NCBI GenBank assembly: GCA_035690495.1
Contig: DASSKK010000032.1
Location: 1-64,000, forward strand
Source of the DNA: DASSKK01 sp035690495
GTDB taxonomy: Bacteria; Actinomycetota; Actinomycetes; Propionibacteriales; Nocardioidaceae
Length of the DNA stretch: 64,000 nucleotides
Direction of reading: 5' to 3'
Part shown: positions 24,037-33,014 of the stretch, piece by piece
How positions within the stretch are numbered: position 1 is the first letter of the stretch
How the letters are laid out: each line of letters opens with the position of its first letter
Program-made: the position numbers and the translations under genes
Notes under the pieces: model-generated
Told to the model about the DNA's origin: nothing
Database searches by the model: none
Seen by the model: only the letters and a program-made list of their open reading frames with translations

Positions 24037-24342
24037 GTGAGCGAGAACGAGCCGGAAGCCGGCTACGGGTACCTGCACCGCAAGGACGACTATCTGCGAC
24101 GGCTGCGCCGCATCGAGGGCCAGGCCCGCGGACTGCAGCGGATGGTCGAGGACGAGAAGTACTGCATCGACATCCTCACCCAGGTCTCTGCGATGACCAA
24201 GGCACTCCAGTCGGTCGCACTCGGCCTGCTCGACGAGCACCTGAGCCACTGTGTCGTCCGCGCCGCCGCGGCAGGAGGCCGCGAAGCCGACGAGAAGGTG
24301 CAGGAGGCCTCCGAGGCCATCGCCCGCCTGGTGCGCTCCTGA
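24037..24342 (+). CDS. csoR: Copper-sensing repressor CsoR
   Basis: A 101-residue all-helical repressor. The Cu(I) ligands are in place with family spacing: Cys43 (KYCIDIL), His68 and Cys72 (DEHLSHC). RRIEGQARGLQRMVEDE is the conserved DNA-binding helix. Without copper it should block its own operon; Cu(I) releases it. The GTG at 24037 follows AAGGGAG. It heads csoR-copZ-copA, with a dyad in the promoter. Confidence 0.92.
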   Translation: MSENEPEAGYGYLHRKDDYLRRLRRIEGQARGLQRMVEDEKYCIDILTQVSAMTKALQSVALGLLDEHLSHCVVRAAAAGGREADEKVQEASEAIARLVRS

Positions 24343-24390
24343 CGGGATCCCGCCACACCGGACGACCGATCTCCCAGAAAGGAACCATCC

Positions 24391-24606
24391 ATGACCACCA
24401 GCACCGCCGACTACACCGTGCGCGGGATGACCTGCAACCACTGCGTCGCCTCGGTCAGCGAGGAGGTCGGCGAGATCCCCGGCGTCACCAGCGTCGAGGT
24501 CGACCTGGAGAGCGGCCGGCTGACCGTGAGCAGCGACCGCGAGATCGCACCGGACGCCGTGCGCACCGCGGTGGAGGAGTCCGGCTACGAGCTGGCCCAA
24601 GGCTGA
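24391..24606 (+). CDS. copZ: Copper chaperone CopZ (HMA domain)
   Basis: A 71-residue single HMA domain with GMTCNHC (Cys15, Cys18) near the N-terminus and the usual beta-alpha-beta-beta-alpha-beta pattern. It carries Cu(I) to the P-type ATPase encoded 25 bp downstream. AAAGGAACC before the ATG is a good ribosome site. Confidence 0.92.
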   Translation: MTTSTADYTVRGMTCNHCVASVSEEVGEIPGVTSVEVDLESGRLTVSSDREIAPDAVRTAVEESGYELAQG

Positions 24607-24631
24607 GACGACCGGAGCTGGGATCGAGTCC

Positions 24632-26905
24632 GTGGCGCGCACGAGCATCCACCCGCCGGCCGGGACCGGCCAGCAGGTCGAGCTGGCCATCGGCGGGATG
24701 ACCTGCGCGTCCTGCGCGCACCGCATCGAGCGCAAGCTCAACAAGCTCGACGGGGTCAGCGCGAGCGTCAACTACGCGACCGAGAAGGCCGCTGTGCGCT
24801 ACCCCGCCGGGATCGGCACCGACCTGCTGGTGCACACCGTCGAGGGGGCCGGGTACACCGCGCGGCTGCCGCAGCCCGCCACCGCACCCGAGCAGTCAGA
24901 GCCCGACCCCGCGGCCGCGTTGCTGCAACGGCTCGTCGTCTCAGCCGTGCTCAGCGTGCCGGTGATCGCGATGGCGATGGTCCCGGTGCTGCAGTTCACC
25001 TACTGGCAGTGGCTGTCGCTGACGCTGGCCGCGCCGGTGGTCGTCTGGGGGGCCGCGCCGTTCCACCGGGCGACCTGGACGAACCTGCGGCACGGCGCCA
25101 CCACGATGGACACGCTGATCTCCATGGGCACGCTCGCGGCCTTCGGCTGGTCGCTGTACGCCCTGTTCCTCGGCACCGCCGGCATGCCCGGGATGACCCA
25201 CGGCTTCGAGCTGACCGTGACGCGCAGTGACGGCTCGGGCAACATCTACCTCGAGGTCGCCGCGGGGGTGACCACGTTCCTGCTGGCCGGACGCTACTTC
25301 GAGGCCCGCGCCAAGCGGAGGAGCGGCGCCGCGCTGCGCGCGCTGCTCGAGCTCGGGGCCAAGGAGGTGTCGGTGCTCCGCGACGGACCTCACGGCGGGG
25401 AGCAGCGCATCGGCGTCGACCGGCTGCAGGTCGAGGACAGGTTCGTGGTCCGCCCCGGGGAGAAGATCGCCACCGACGGCGTCGTCGAGGAAGGCTCGTC
25501 GGCGATCGACGCTTCGATGCTGACCGGCGAGTCGGTGCCTGTCGAGGTCGCACCCGGCGGCCAGGTGGCCGGCGCCACCGTGAACGTCGGCGGACGGATC
25601 GTGGTCCGCGCCACCCGGGTCGGCGCCGACACCCAGCTGGCCCAGATGGCCCGGCTGGTCGAGGAGGCGCGGAGCGGCAAGGCACGGGCCCAACGGCTCG
25701 CCGACCGGGTCTCGGGGGTCTTCGTTCCGGTGGTGATCGGGCTTGCCGTGGTCACACTGGCCGTCTGGCTCCTGGTCGGCGGCGGGCCGAGCGCGGCCTT
25801 CACCGCCGCGGTGGCCGTGCTGATCGTCGCGTGCCCCTGTGCCCTGGGGCTGGCCACGCCCACCGCGCTGATGGTCGGCACCGGCCGCGGCGCCCAGCTC
25901 GGCGTGCTGATCAAGGGACCCGAGGTGCTCGAGTCGACGCGGCGCGTGGACACCGTGGTGCTCGACAAGACAGGGACCGTCACCACCGGCCGGATGAGCC
26001 TGCTCGACGTGGTCGCCGCATCCGGCGAGGAGGCCAGCGCCGACGAGGTGCTGAGGTACGCCGGCGCGCTGGAGCACGCCTCGGAGCACCCCATCGCACG
26101 GGCGATCGCCGACGCGGCGGCAGAGCGGGCCGGCGTGCTCCCCGCCGTCGCGGACTTCGCCAACATCGACGGGCTCGGCGTCTGCGGGACCGTGGACGGG
26201 CATGCCGTGCTCGTCGGCCGCCCGCGACTGCTCGCCGACCGCTCCCAGCCGCTTCCGGACGAGCTCACGTCCGCCGTCGCGCGAGCAGCCGAGCAGGGCC
26301 GCACCGCGGTCGCGGTCGGCTGGGACGGGCGCGCCCGCGGCGTACTCGTGGTCGCGGACTCGGTCAAGCCCACCTCGGCCGAGGCGGTCTCCCGGTTGCG
26401 CGGACTGGGCCTCACCCCCGTGCTGCTCACCGGAGACCACGCGGCGGTGGCGGGGGCGGTCGCCGCCGAGGTCGGCATCGATCCGGGACCGGACACGGTG
26501 ATCGCGGAGGTGCTTCCGGCCGACAAGGTCGACGTGGTGGCACGACTGCAGGAGCAGGGCCGGGTGGTCGCGATGGTCGGCGACGGCGTCAACGACGCTG
26601 CGGCCCTCGCGCGCGCCGACCTCGGGCTGGCGATGGGCACCGGCACCGACGTCGCGATCGAGGCCTCGGACCTCACGCTCGTGCGCGGCGACCTGCTGGC
26701 TGTCGCCGACGCCATCCGGCTGTCCCGGCGGACGCTGGCCACCATCAAGGGCAACCTGTTCTGGGCGTTCGCCTACAACGTCGCCGCCCTGCCGCTCGCC
26801 GCGCTCGGCCTGCTCAACCCGATGCTGGCCGGTGCCGCGATGGCGTTCAGCTCGGTGTTCGTCGTCTCGAACAGCCTGCGGCTGCGCCGGTTCCGCGCCG
26901 GTTGA
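24632..26905 (+). CDS. copA: Copper-exporting P1B-type ATPase
   Basis: A 757-residue P1B-1 ATPase. It has an N-terminal HMA domain with GMTCASC (Cys25, Cys28), eight membrane helices, the CPC ion site (VACPCALGLATP, about residue 400), the phosphorylation motif DKTGTVTTG (about 445), and the hinge GDGVNDAAAL (about 650). The closing FNPMLAGAAMAFSSVFVVSNSLRLR-type end of CopA is present. It pumps Cu(I) out of the cytoplasm. The GTG start is 25 bp after copZ. Confidence 0.95.
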   Translation: MARTSIHPPAGTGQQVELAIGGMTCASCAHRIERKLNKLDGVSASVNYATEKAAVRYPAGIGTDLLVHTVEGAGYTARLPQPATAPEQSEPDPAAALLQRLVVSAVLSVPVIAMAMVPVLQFTYWQWLSLTLAAPVVVWGAAPFHRATWTNLRHGATTMDTLISMGTLAAFGWSLYALFLGTAGMPGMTHGFELTVTRSDGSGNIYLEVAAGVTTFLLAGRYFEARAKRRSGAALRALLELGAKEVSVLRDGPHGGEQRIGVDRLQVEDRFVVRPGEKIATDGVVEEGSSAIDASMLTGESVPVEVAPGGQVAGATVNVGGRIVVRATRVGADTQLAQMARLVEEARSGKARAQRLADRVSGVFVPVVIGLAVVTLAVWLLVGGGPSAAFTAAVAVLIVACPCALGLATPTALMVGTGRGAQLGVLIKGPEVLESTRRVDTVVLDKTGTVTTGRMSLLDVVAASGEEASADEVLRYAGALEHASEHPIARAIADAAAERAGVLPAVADFANIDGLGVCGTVDGHAVLVGRPRLLADRSQPLPDELTSAVARAAEQGRTAVAVGWDGRARGVLVVADSVKPTSAEAVSRLRGLGLTPVLLTGDHAAVAGAVAAEVGIDPGPDTVIAEVLPADKVDVVARLQEQGRVVAMVGDGVNDAAALARADLGLAMGTGTDVAIEASDLTLVRGDLLAVADAIRLSRRTLATIKGNLFWAFAYNVAALPLAALGLLNPMLAGAAMAFSSVFVVSNSLRLRRFRAG

Positions 26906-26965
26906 GCCGGCGCGTCTGCCGCCCCTCCCGGTCCGGCCGCGGCTGCTCCCCACGGGAATCTGGCT

Positions 26966-27022
26966 CTCCCCATGGGGAATTCCCCGTGGGGAGTGGCTGA
27001 TTACCAGGGTGGCATGGTAATC
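26966..27022. repeat. Palindromic repeat cluster between convergent genes
   Basis: A near-perfect 28-bp palindrome CTCCCCATGGGG/AATTCCCCGTGGGGAG (26966-26993) is followed by GATTACCA-GGGTGGCA-TGGTAATC (26999-27022). The second element recurs at 57065-57160 together with CCCCATGGGGAATTC. It lies between the copA and GGDEF gene ends and could act as a two-way terminator. Confidence 0.8.
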
Positions 27023-27044
27023 GGCCGGCGGAGGTGGGGCGGGG

Positions 27045-29279
27045 TCAGTGGGCGAAGCGGACCTGGTCGCGGCCGCCGTTCTTGGCCTCGTACAGCGCCT
27101 CGTCCGCGAGGCGGAGCAGCTCGCTGCCGGCCTCCGCGTGCGCGTCGACCAGCACCCCGCCGAGACTGACCGTCACATAGCGGCGCGCGTCGTCGTACGC
27201 CTGCGTCGCCTCGCGGATCCGGGCGACCAGCGACTCGGCGACCACGGCGCGGGCCTTGCGGTCGGCATGCGGCAGGAGTACGGCGAACTCGTCGCCTCCG
27301 AGCCTGGCGACCAGGTCGGTGTCGCGCAGCCTGGTCCGCAGCAGCGTCGCCACGCGGGTGAGCAGCTCGTCGCCCGCCGCGTGGCCCAGCGTGTCGTTGA
27401 CCTCCTTGAAGTGGTCCAGGTCGAGCATCAGCAGAGCCCCGCGCGCGCCGTACCTCCGGCAGTCGTCGAGGTGGCGTTGCAGCTCGATGTCGAAACAGCG
27501 TCGGTTGGCCAGCCCGGTGAGCGGGTCGTGGTCGGCCAGGTGGGCGAGCTGGCGTTCGTAGCGGTAGCGCTCCGACACGTCGACCAGGTGGGCCAGCACC
27601 AGGCCGTCGTGGGCCGTCCGCTCCTCCTGTCCCGCCGACAGCAGCGTGCTCGTCAGCGCCACGTGGATCTCCTGGCCGTGGGCTCCGCGGATCGTCCACT
27701 GCGACTCGGCCCGGCCGTCTCCCCCTGAGACGAGCTCGGAGACGTGGCGGGCCACGGTGCCGTCGCCGACGTCGTAGGACAGCGAGGACAGCACCAGCCC
27801 GACCAGGTCCGTGCGGCCGAACAGCCGCTCCAGTGCCGGGTTGGCCTGCACGACGACCCCGTCCCGGTCGAGCAGAGCGATGCCCTGCGGTGCGTCCTGG
27901 AACAGCCGCTCGGCACGATCGCGGGCGGCGACGATCTCCCGCTCGCGGGCCCGGTCCCGCCCGACGTTGCGCACCAGCAGCAACGCCTGCCTGCGGCGAC
28001 CCGGCAGCGGCAACGGGCTGACCAGCAGCTCGTGCTCGACCCCGTCGACCAGCGCGTCGGACGAGGAGCGCACCTCGCGGCCCGCGAAGGCCTCGTCGAG
28101 CATCGCGTCCAGCGAGAGGCCGGCGGAGTCCGCGATCTCGGCCAGCCAGCGCCCTGCGGAGTCGCGTAGCCGGTGTCCCTGCACTCCCGCGCCGGTGACC
28201 ACGCTGATCCCGCGGCCCTCCTGGACCAGGACCACCGTGGTGTCGGGCAGGTGGTCGAGCAGGACCCGCCAGCGCTGCTCGGCCTCGGTGAGCTCGCGAC
28301 GGGTGCGGGTGGTCTCGCTGACGTCGACGCCCATCGCCAGGTATCCGGTCAGCCGGTCGGCGTCGTCGCGCATCGGCGAGATCGCGAAGCGCACGGTGAC
28401 CGGCTCGCCGTCGCTGCGGCGGAACGTCCACACCCGGCTCGGCGCGTGCCGTCGCGCCAGGGCGGGAAGCAGCGGCTGGTCGGGCGCCAGGCGCAGCTCT
28501 CTGACCGTGTGGACCAGCTGCCGCGGGTCGTGCAGCAGGGCGAACACGTCGCGACCGAGCATCTCGGCCTGCTGGTGGCCGAGCATCAGCTCCGCGCCCT
28601 TGCCGAACGAGGTGATGGCCCCGTCGGGATCGGTGGTGATCAGTCCGACGAGACTGGCCCCGCTCATGATGCTGCGCAGCTGGGCGGACAGTGCGCGGTG
28701 GCGCTGCTCCTCGTGGTCCCGCTCGAAGGTGACGTGGCGGACGCGACGGGTGCTCGCCTGCACGAGCGGCACGAGCACTGCCGCCGCGGCGGTGGCGATC
28801 ACGACCAGCCGCCACTGGCCGTCCGGATAGTACGGCGCGCCGACCAGCAGGATCGGGCACGCGAACGTCAGGGCGGTCAGCCCCACCCCGACGTACACGT
28901 CGACACGCTCGCCGTACAGGGCCGACCACAGCAGCGGAAGCGCCACCAGCGCGGCCAGACCGGACTCCGCGCCGCCGATGCCCTGCCGGGCCAAGGCGAT
29001 CACCACGAAGAACAGCCACGGCGCGGCGGCGTCCACCCAGGTGCGGCGGTGGCGTTGCACGGACGTGCTCAGCAGCTGGATCGTCGAGCAGAGCAGCGGG
29101 ACAGCGGTGAGGAGCGGGAGTGGATGGAAGGCGTACGGCGGGAGCGCGGCCGCGCACGCGGCGACCACCGCGACGCCGCCGAACATCCACGCGACCGCAA
29201 GGGTCGGTCTCAGGGGCAACGCCTCTCCCCGGTGGCTGGGCCGACGCACCGCCCGAGCGGGCGGCGCCTCAGGCTTCAC
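27045..29279 (-). CDS. Membrane diguanylate cyclase with PAS domains (GGDEF)
   Basis: A 744-residue protein making c-di-GMP. The first 190 residues form six membrane helices, then about three PAS-like regions (e.g. SFGKGAELMLGHQQAEMLGR), and a C-terminal GGDEF domain. LTGLANRR, LDLDHFKEVNDTLGH and an intact GGDEF (about residue 660) indicate activity; RDTD five residues before it is a product-inhibition I-site. The GTG at 29279 overlaps the stop of the EAL gene by 11 bp, so synthesis and breakdown enzymes are translationally coupled. A later start is possible. Confidence 0.88.
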   Translation of the reverse strand: MKPEAPPARAVRRPSHRGEALPLRPTLAVAWMFGGVAVVAACAAALPPYAFHPLPLLTAVPLLCSTIQLLSTSVQRHRRTWVDAAAPWLFFVVIALARQGIGGAESGLAALVALPLLWSALYGERVDVYVGVGLTALTFACPILLVGAPYYPDGQWRLVVIATAAAAVLVPLVQASTRRVRHVTFERDHEEQRHRALSAQLRSIMSGASLVGLITTDPDGAITSFGKGAELMLGHQQAEMLGRDVFALLHDPRQLVHTVRELRLAPDQPLLPALARRHAPSRVWTFRRSDGEPVTVRFAISPMRDDADRLTGYLAMGVDVSETTRTRRELTEAEQRWRVLLDHLPDTTVVLVQEGRGISVVTGAGVQGHRLRDSAGRWLAEIADSAGLSLDAMLDEAFAGREVRSSSDALVDGVEHELLVSPLPLPGRRRQALLLVRNVGRDRAREREIVAARDRAERLFQDAPQGIALLDRDGVVVQANPALERLFGRTDLVGLVLSSLSYDVGDGTVARHVSELVSGGDGRAESQWTIRGAHGQEIHVALTSTLLSAGQEERTAHDGLVLAHLVDVSERYRYERQLAHLADHDPLTGLANRRCFDIELQRHLDDCRRYGARGALLMLDLDHFKEVNDTLGHAAGDELLTRVATLLRTRLRDTDLVARLGGDEFAVLLPHADRKARAVVAESLVARIREATQAYDDARRYVTVSLGGVLVDAHAEAGSELLRLADEALYEAKNGGRDQVRFAH

Positions 29280-31323
29280 CGATGAGCGTGGCCAGCTGCT
29301 GCCACGCGCGCCGGTGGGTGCGGCTGCCCCGTCCCCGAGCCGCCTCGTGATGCACCGCACGGTGCGCCCGGTCCAAGGCGTCCGCGTCGTGGTGCCGTTC
29401 GATGAAGCCGGTGAGCACGCAGTTGTCGATCCCCAGCAGGTCGGCGCGCAGCGGCCCGGGCCCGAGGGCGGTGATCTTGTGCTCCCAGGACACATGCGCC
29501 GCCAACGCCCCCAGCGGCGTCCGCGGCATCGCCGGGTCGACGTCGAGGGTGAAGCCGGAGACGAAGCCCGGCACCTGCGCGGCCGGCATCGGCCGCGCCA
29601 GCGCGTAACCCTGCCCCTCGTCGACGCCGAGCTGCACCGACGCCTCGATCAGGCCGTCGTCCTCGAGGCCCTCGGCGACCACGGTCAGACCCATGCTGTG
29701 CGCGATGTCGGTGACCGGCTGGATGAAGTGCAGCGCCGCCCGCGGGGCGATCTCGTTGCCCCGGACCAGGTGCTGGTCGATCTTGACCTCGTCGAAGTCG
29801 TAGTGGCGCAGCCGCAGCAGGGAGCTGTGGCCGGATCCGAGGTCGTCCTGGGCGAGCCGGACGCCGAGCTCGTGGAACTCGTCGGCGTTCTTGCGTCCGC
29901 GTTTGAGGTCGCCGTGCACCAGCCCGGTCTCCAGGAGCTCCAGGGTCAGTCGCCCCGGCTCTATCCCGGAGTCGGCGAGCAGCTCGCGCACCAGGCGGAC
30001 GTAGCGGCGGTCGTGGGCGGCGTTGATCGGGAGGTTCACCGACACGCCGACCCGGACGCCGTGCCGCTCCCAGCAGTTCAGTGCCTGCAGCGAGTCGCGG
30101 ACCCCGATCTCGAACAGCCGGAGCAGCTCGTCGTCGCCGAACGCCGAGAGGAACTCCCCCGGGCCGACCAGGCCGTCCTCGCTCCTCAGCCGGGCCAGCG
30201 CCTCGAACTTCGAGACCCGGCCGCTCGGCAGCGCGACGACCGGCTGGTAGAGCATCTGCACCTCGCCCGCCTCCAGCCGCGCGACGTGGGCCTCACGCTC
30301 GGCGTACTCCAGGAAGCCGGTGCCGACCGGGCGGCGGGACTCGATCTCGAGCAGCGCCCGTTCGGCCATCTGCTTGACCTGGGCCAGCATCGTGCGCCGG
30401 GTCCGGTAGCCGAAATAGCCGGGCCAGCGCGCGTAGAGGGTGAACGCCGCGCGGGTCCGCCCGTCCGGCCCGACCAGGGGGACGGCGGCGCTGGTGCGCC
30501 ATCCGAAGCGCTGGGCCAGTGGAGCCCACATCACGGTGCTGGGATCGGTCAGGTAGGAGTCCGAGCGGGTGATCTGCCCGGTGCGCCAGGCCCGGCCGAT
30601 CGGGCCGCGGCCGCTGGGCTGGTCCTCCCCGACGGTGACCAGAGGCGAGTCGCCGGAGAGCACCGCGCCGACGAAGTCCTCCGCACCGTTGCCCGCGCCC
30701 ATCTCGAAGCGCACCCGGCCGTCGGGAGCGGGCCGGCCGAAGAACCCGACGGTGTAGCCGTCGAGCCGGGCGAGCGCGTCCAGCACGCCTTGAACCAGGT
30801 CCGCGACCGTGCGTGCCGACATCACCGTCGAGGTGATCTCGAGCATCACGTCGCTCTGCTGCATGTCGATGTCGCGGTAGCCCTGCAGGGCGCCGCGCAC
30901 GTCGGTGAGGAAGCGGGCCGAGACAGCCTCGCGCAGACCCGCCCGGTCGGCGGGGTCGGCGACCACGTCGAGCATCGCGAAGATGCTCTGCTGGTAGTCG
31001 GAGACGGAAGCGGCGTACCAGTCCATCTCCACCCCGGCCATCGCGTGGATCCGGCCGACGGTGCGGCAGCGCTCCTCCAGCGACGCGGGGGTCGCTGCGG
31101 GGTCGAGCAGGGCGTGAAGGTGGTCGAGCTGGCGCGTCCGCAGGTGCCTGTGCTCGGTGTCGGTGAGCCGGTCCAGGACGGTGCGTGCGTCCGGATCCAT
31201 GCACAGCCGGTCGTAGAAGGCGTCCACGCACGCGGCGGCCTGCGGCTCGAGCAGCACCCAGGCGTGCTCGAGCAACCTGGCCGCGTGCGTTCCGTAGCCG
31301 GGTGCGAGCGTCCCCGCAGGCAT
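29269..31323 (-). CDS. Globin-coupled sensor with GAF and EAL domains (c-di-GMP phosphodiesterase)
   Basis: A 684-residue soluble protein. Residues 1-150 resemble the sensor globin of globin-coupled sensors (GRIHAMAGVEMDWY, with His93 as likely haem ligand). About 165-330 is GAF-like, and 345-590 an EAL domain. Catalytic residues are in place: FEALAR (about 374), the Asn of VNLPIN, LELLET, QDDLGSGHSSL, VKIDQ, VAEGLED and QGYALARP. A C-terminal helical tail follows. It should degrade c-di-GMP in response to O2 or another gas ligand. GGGAGGGC precedes the ATG. Directly upstream of the GGDEF gene. Confidence 0.88.
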   Translation of the reverse strand: MPAGTLAPGYGTHAARLLEHAWVLLEPQAAACVDAFYDRLCMDPDARTVLDRLTDTEHRHLRTRQLDHLHALLDPAATPASLEERCRTVGRIHAMAGVEMDWYAASVSDYQQSIFAMLDVVADPADRAGLREAVSARFLTDVRGALQGYRDIDMQQSDVMLEITSTVMSARTVADLVQGVLDALARLDGYTVGFFGRPAPDGRVRFEMGAGNGAEDFVGAVLSGDSPLVTVGEDQPSGRGPIGRAWRTGQITRSDSYLTDPSTVMWAPLAQRFGWRTSAAVPLVGPDGRTRAAFTLYARWPGYFGYRTRRTMLAQVKQMAERALLEIESRRPVGTGFLEYAEREAHVARLEAGEVQMLYQPVVALPSGRVSKFEALARLRSEDGLVGPGEFLSAFGDDELLRLFEIGVRDSLQALNCWERHGVRVGVSVNLPINAAHDRRYVRLVRELLADSGIEPGRLTLELLETGLVHGDLKRGRKNADEFHELGVRLAQDDLGSGHSSLLRLRHYDFDEVKIDQHLVRGNEIAPRAALHFIQPVTDIAHSMGLTVVAEGLEDDGLIEASVQLGVDEGQGYALARPMPAAQVPGFVSGFTLDVDPAMPRTPLGALAAHVSWEHKITALGPGPLRADLLGIDNCVLTGFIERHHDADALDRAHRAVHHEAARGRGSRTHRRAWQQLATLIGEA

Positions 31324-31412
31324 GTGCCCTCCCAATCCCGAGACGGTCCGCGTCCGGGTGCTGTCCAGCTTCCAGGGTAGGAAACCTGCGGCGTGATTGC
31401 GGGCGATTCGCG

Positions 31413-32372
31413 CTAATAGTCCCTTGGGGTGGTGGCCGGGGCGTCCGTCCGGTCCAGCGGGGTGCCGTCCGGGTGGAGGTACGCCGTGCGCGCGGCGGCG
31501 CGGGTGGCCTCCAGCCGGGTGCGGATCACGCGGACCGCTTCCGGGTTCTCGTCGACCAGCACGAACCGGCGCCCCAGCGCGGCCGCCACCGCTCCCGTCG
31601 TACCGCTGCCTGCGAAGCAGTCCAGCACCACGTCGCCGGGCCGGGAGGATGCCGCGACGATGCGGCGCAGCACGCCTTCGGGCTTCTGGGTGGGGTAGCC
31701 GGTCTTCTCCGCGCTGCGGGTCCCCACGATCGTGTGCCACCACACGTCGGTGGGCAGCTTGCCGCGGGCCGCCTTCTCCGGCGTGACCAGACCGGGTGCC
31801 ATGTAGGGGATCCGCTCGATCGCGTCCTGGTCGAAGAAGTGCGCGCCGGCCGTCTTGACGTAGACCAGGACCGTGTCGTGCTTGGCCGGCCAGCGGTCCC
31901 GTGCCCGGCCCCCGTAGTCGTAGGCCCAGACGATCTCGTTGAGGAAGCACTCGGGTCCGAAGATCTCGTCGAGCAGCAGCTTGCAGCGGTGCGCCTCGCG
32001 CCAGTCGAGGTGGAGATACAGCGTGCCGGAGCCGTGGAGGAGCCGGTGCACCTGCTCCAGCCGCGGACGCAGGAACCCCGGATAGTCGTCGAACGCGTCC
32101 GGGTAGTCGAGGCGCCCGGTCTGCGTGGTCCGGTAGCGCCGGCCGCCGAAGCCGGTCCGGTCCCCCCTGGGCGGGGTGGCGGGGGAAGCGCTGGGCGGGG
32201 TGGCGGGGGAAGTGCTGGCCTCGGAGATGACCGACAACGTACGGCGGGTCTGGGTGCTGCCGGTGTTGAACGGCGGGTCGAGGTAGGCCAGCTGGACCGT
32301 CGCGTCGCCGAGGTGAGGCAGCACCTCCATGTTGTCGCCCAGCACCACGGTGTTCTCCGGCTTCTGGCTCAC
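31413..32372 (-). CDS. Orphan DNA methyltransferase (N6/N4, beta-class order)
   Basis: A 319-residue site-specific methyltransferase. The catalytic DPPFNTG (motif IV, residues 32-38) comes before the AdoMet-binding FAGSGTTG (motif I, about 250), the order of the beta class. PTQKPEGVLRRIV is motif X. No restriction gene is adjacent, so it is an orphan, perhaps with an epigenetic role. Residues 51-68 hold two SPATP units encoded by a 24-bp repeat, inserted between DPPF and the GGRRYRT segment and absent from relatives as I remember them. Target sequence unknown. Confidence 0.88.
   Translation of the reverse strand: MSQKPENTVVLGDNMEVLPHLGDATVQLAYLDPPFNTGSTQTRRTLSVISEASTSPATPPSASPATPPRGDRTGFGGRRYRTTQTGRLDYPDAFDDYPGFLRPRLEQVHRLLHGSGTLYLHLDWREAHRCKLLLDEIFGPECFLNEIVWAYDYGGRARDRWPAKHDTVLVYVKTAGAHFFDQDAIERIPYMAPGLVTPEKAARGKLPTDVWWHTIVGTRSAEKTGYPTQKPEGVLRRIVAASSRPGDVVLDCFAGSGTTGAVAAALGRRFVLVDENPEAVRVIRTRLEATRAAARTAYLHPDGTPLDRTDAPATTPRDY
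32171..32218 (-). repeat. Two tandem 24-bp repeats in frame in the methyltransferase gene
   Basis: Copies 32171-32194 and 32195-32218 differ by one base (GCGGGGTGGCGGGGGAAGYG core) and encode SxSPATPP on the minus strand. The first 17 bases equal the repeat in the MBL-Rieske gene at 5527-5550. Confidence 0.9.
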
Positions 32373-32407
32373 CGCCTCATGATGCCGTGTCGCGGCCAGG
32401 CGAGCGG

Positions 32408-32998
32408 TCAGTGGGCCGCGCCTCGCACGTGGAAGCTGTTCGCGAACGCCTCGACCCGGGGAAGCACGCTCGTGGGATCGGTCCGCGCGGCGGTGAACAC
32501 CGTGATCGCGTAGTCCCTGGGCTTCGCCGGCACCACCACCACCACGAAGCGCAGCACCTGGTGCTCGTGCGTGCGCACCCTGCCGTAGGTGATCAGGGAC
32601 TTGCGCCCATCGACCCGGTCGTGCCGGTGACCGAGCACCCGGGTGCGCCGGTAGCCGTGTCTCATCGCGGCGAGCACCTTGCCCGTGCTCTTGCGCACGG
32701 CCCGGTCTCGACGGGCCCGACCGGCGGGTGACCCCACCGGGCCGATGGTGACCACCACGGTCTTGTGCCGGTTGGCGAACCGCGTGGTGCGCCCGTTGCG
32801 CGTGCTGGTGTACCCGTGCGGGACGCGGACGCTGAACCCGCCCCGGTGCGAGACGTAGCGGGTCGTCGCCAGGTGCGAGGCGGTCGGGGCCGTACCTGTG
32901 GAGCCGACCGTGTCGCGCGCCGTCAGGTAGGCGTAGAGCCCGGCGGCGACCAGCGCGAGCACGCCGATGGCGGCCAGTGGCAGCCGTAGCCGGGTCAT
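32408..32998 (-). CDS. Membrane-anchored or secreted hypothetical protein
   Basis: A 196-residue basic protein with one N-terminal hydrophobic segment (LPLAAIGVLALVAAGLYAYL) and an exported domain beginning RYVSHRGGFSVRVPHGY, which recalls the opening of PsbP/DUF1795-like lipoprotein folds. No Cys lipobox. The end, VEAFANSFHV, fits that fold too. Family call is tentative. It lies between the methyltransferase and the LPNTGG protein, same direction as both. Confidence 0.55.
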   Translation of the reverse strand: MTRLRLPLAAIGVLALVAAGLYAYLTARDTVGSTGTAPTASHLATTRYVSHRGGFSVRVPHGYTSTRNGRTTRFANRHKTVVVTIGPVGSPAGRARRDRAVRKSTGKVLAAMRHGYRRTRVLGHRHDRVDGRKSLITYGRVRTHEHQVLRFVVVVVPAKPRDYAITVFTAARTDPTSVLPRVEAFANSFHVRGAAH

Positions 32999-33014
32999 CG
33001 GATGCCCGCCCGCG

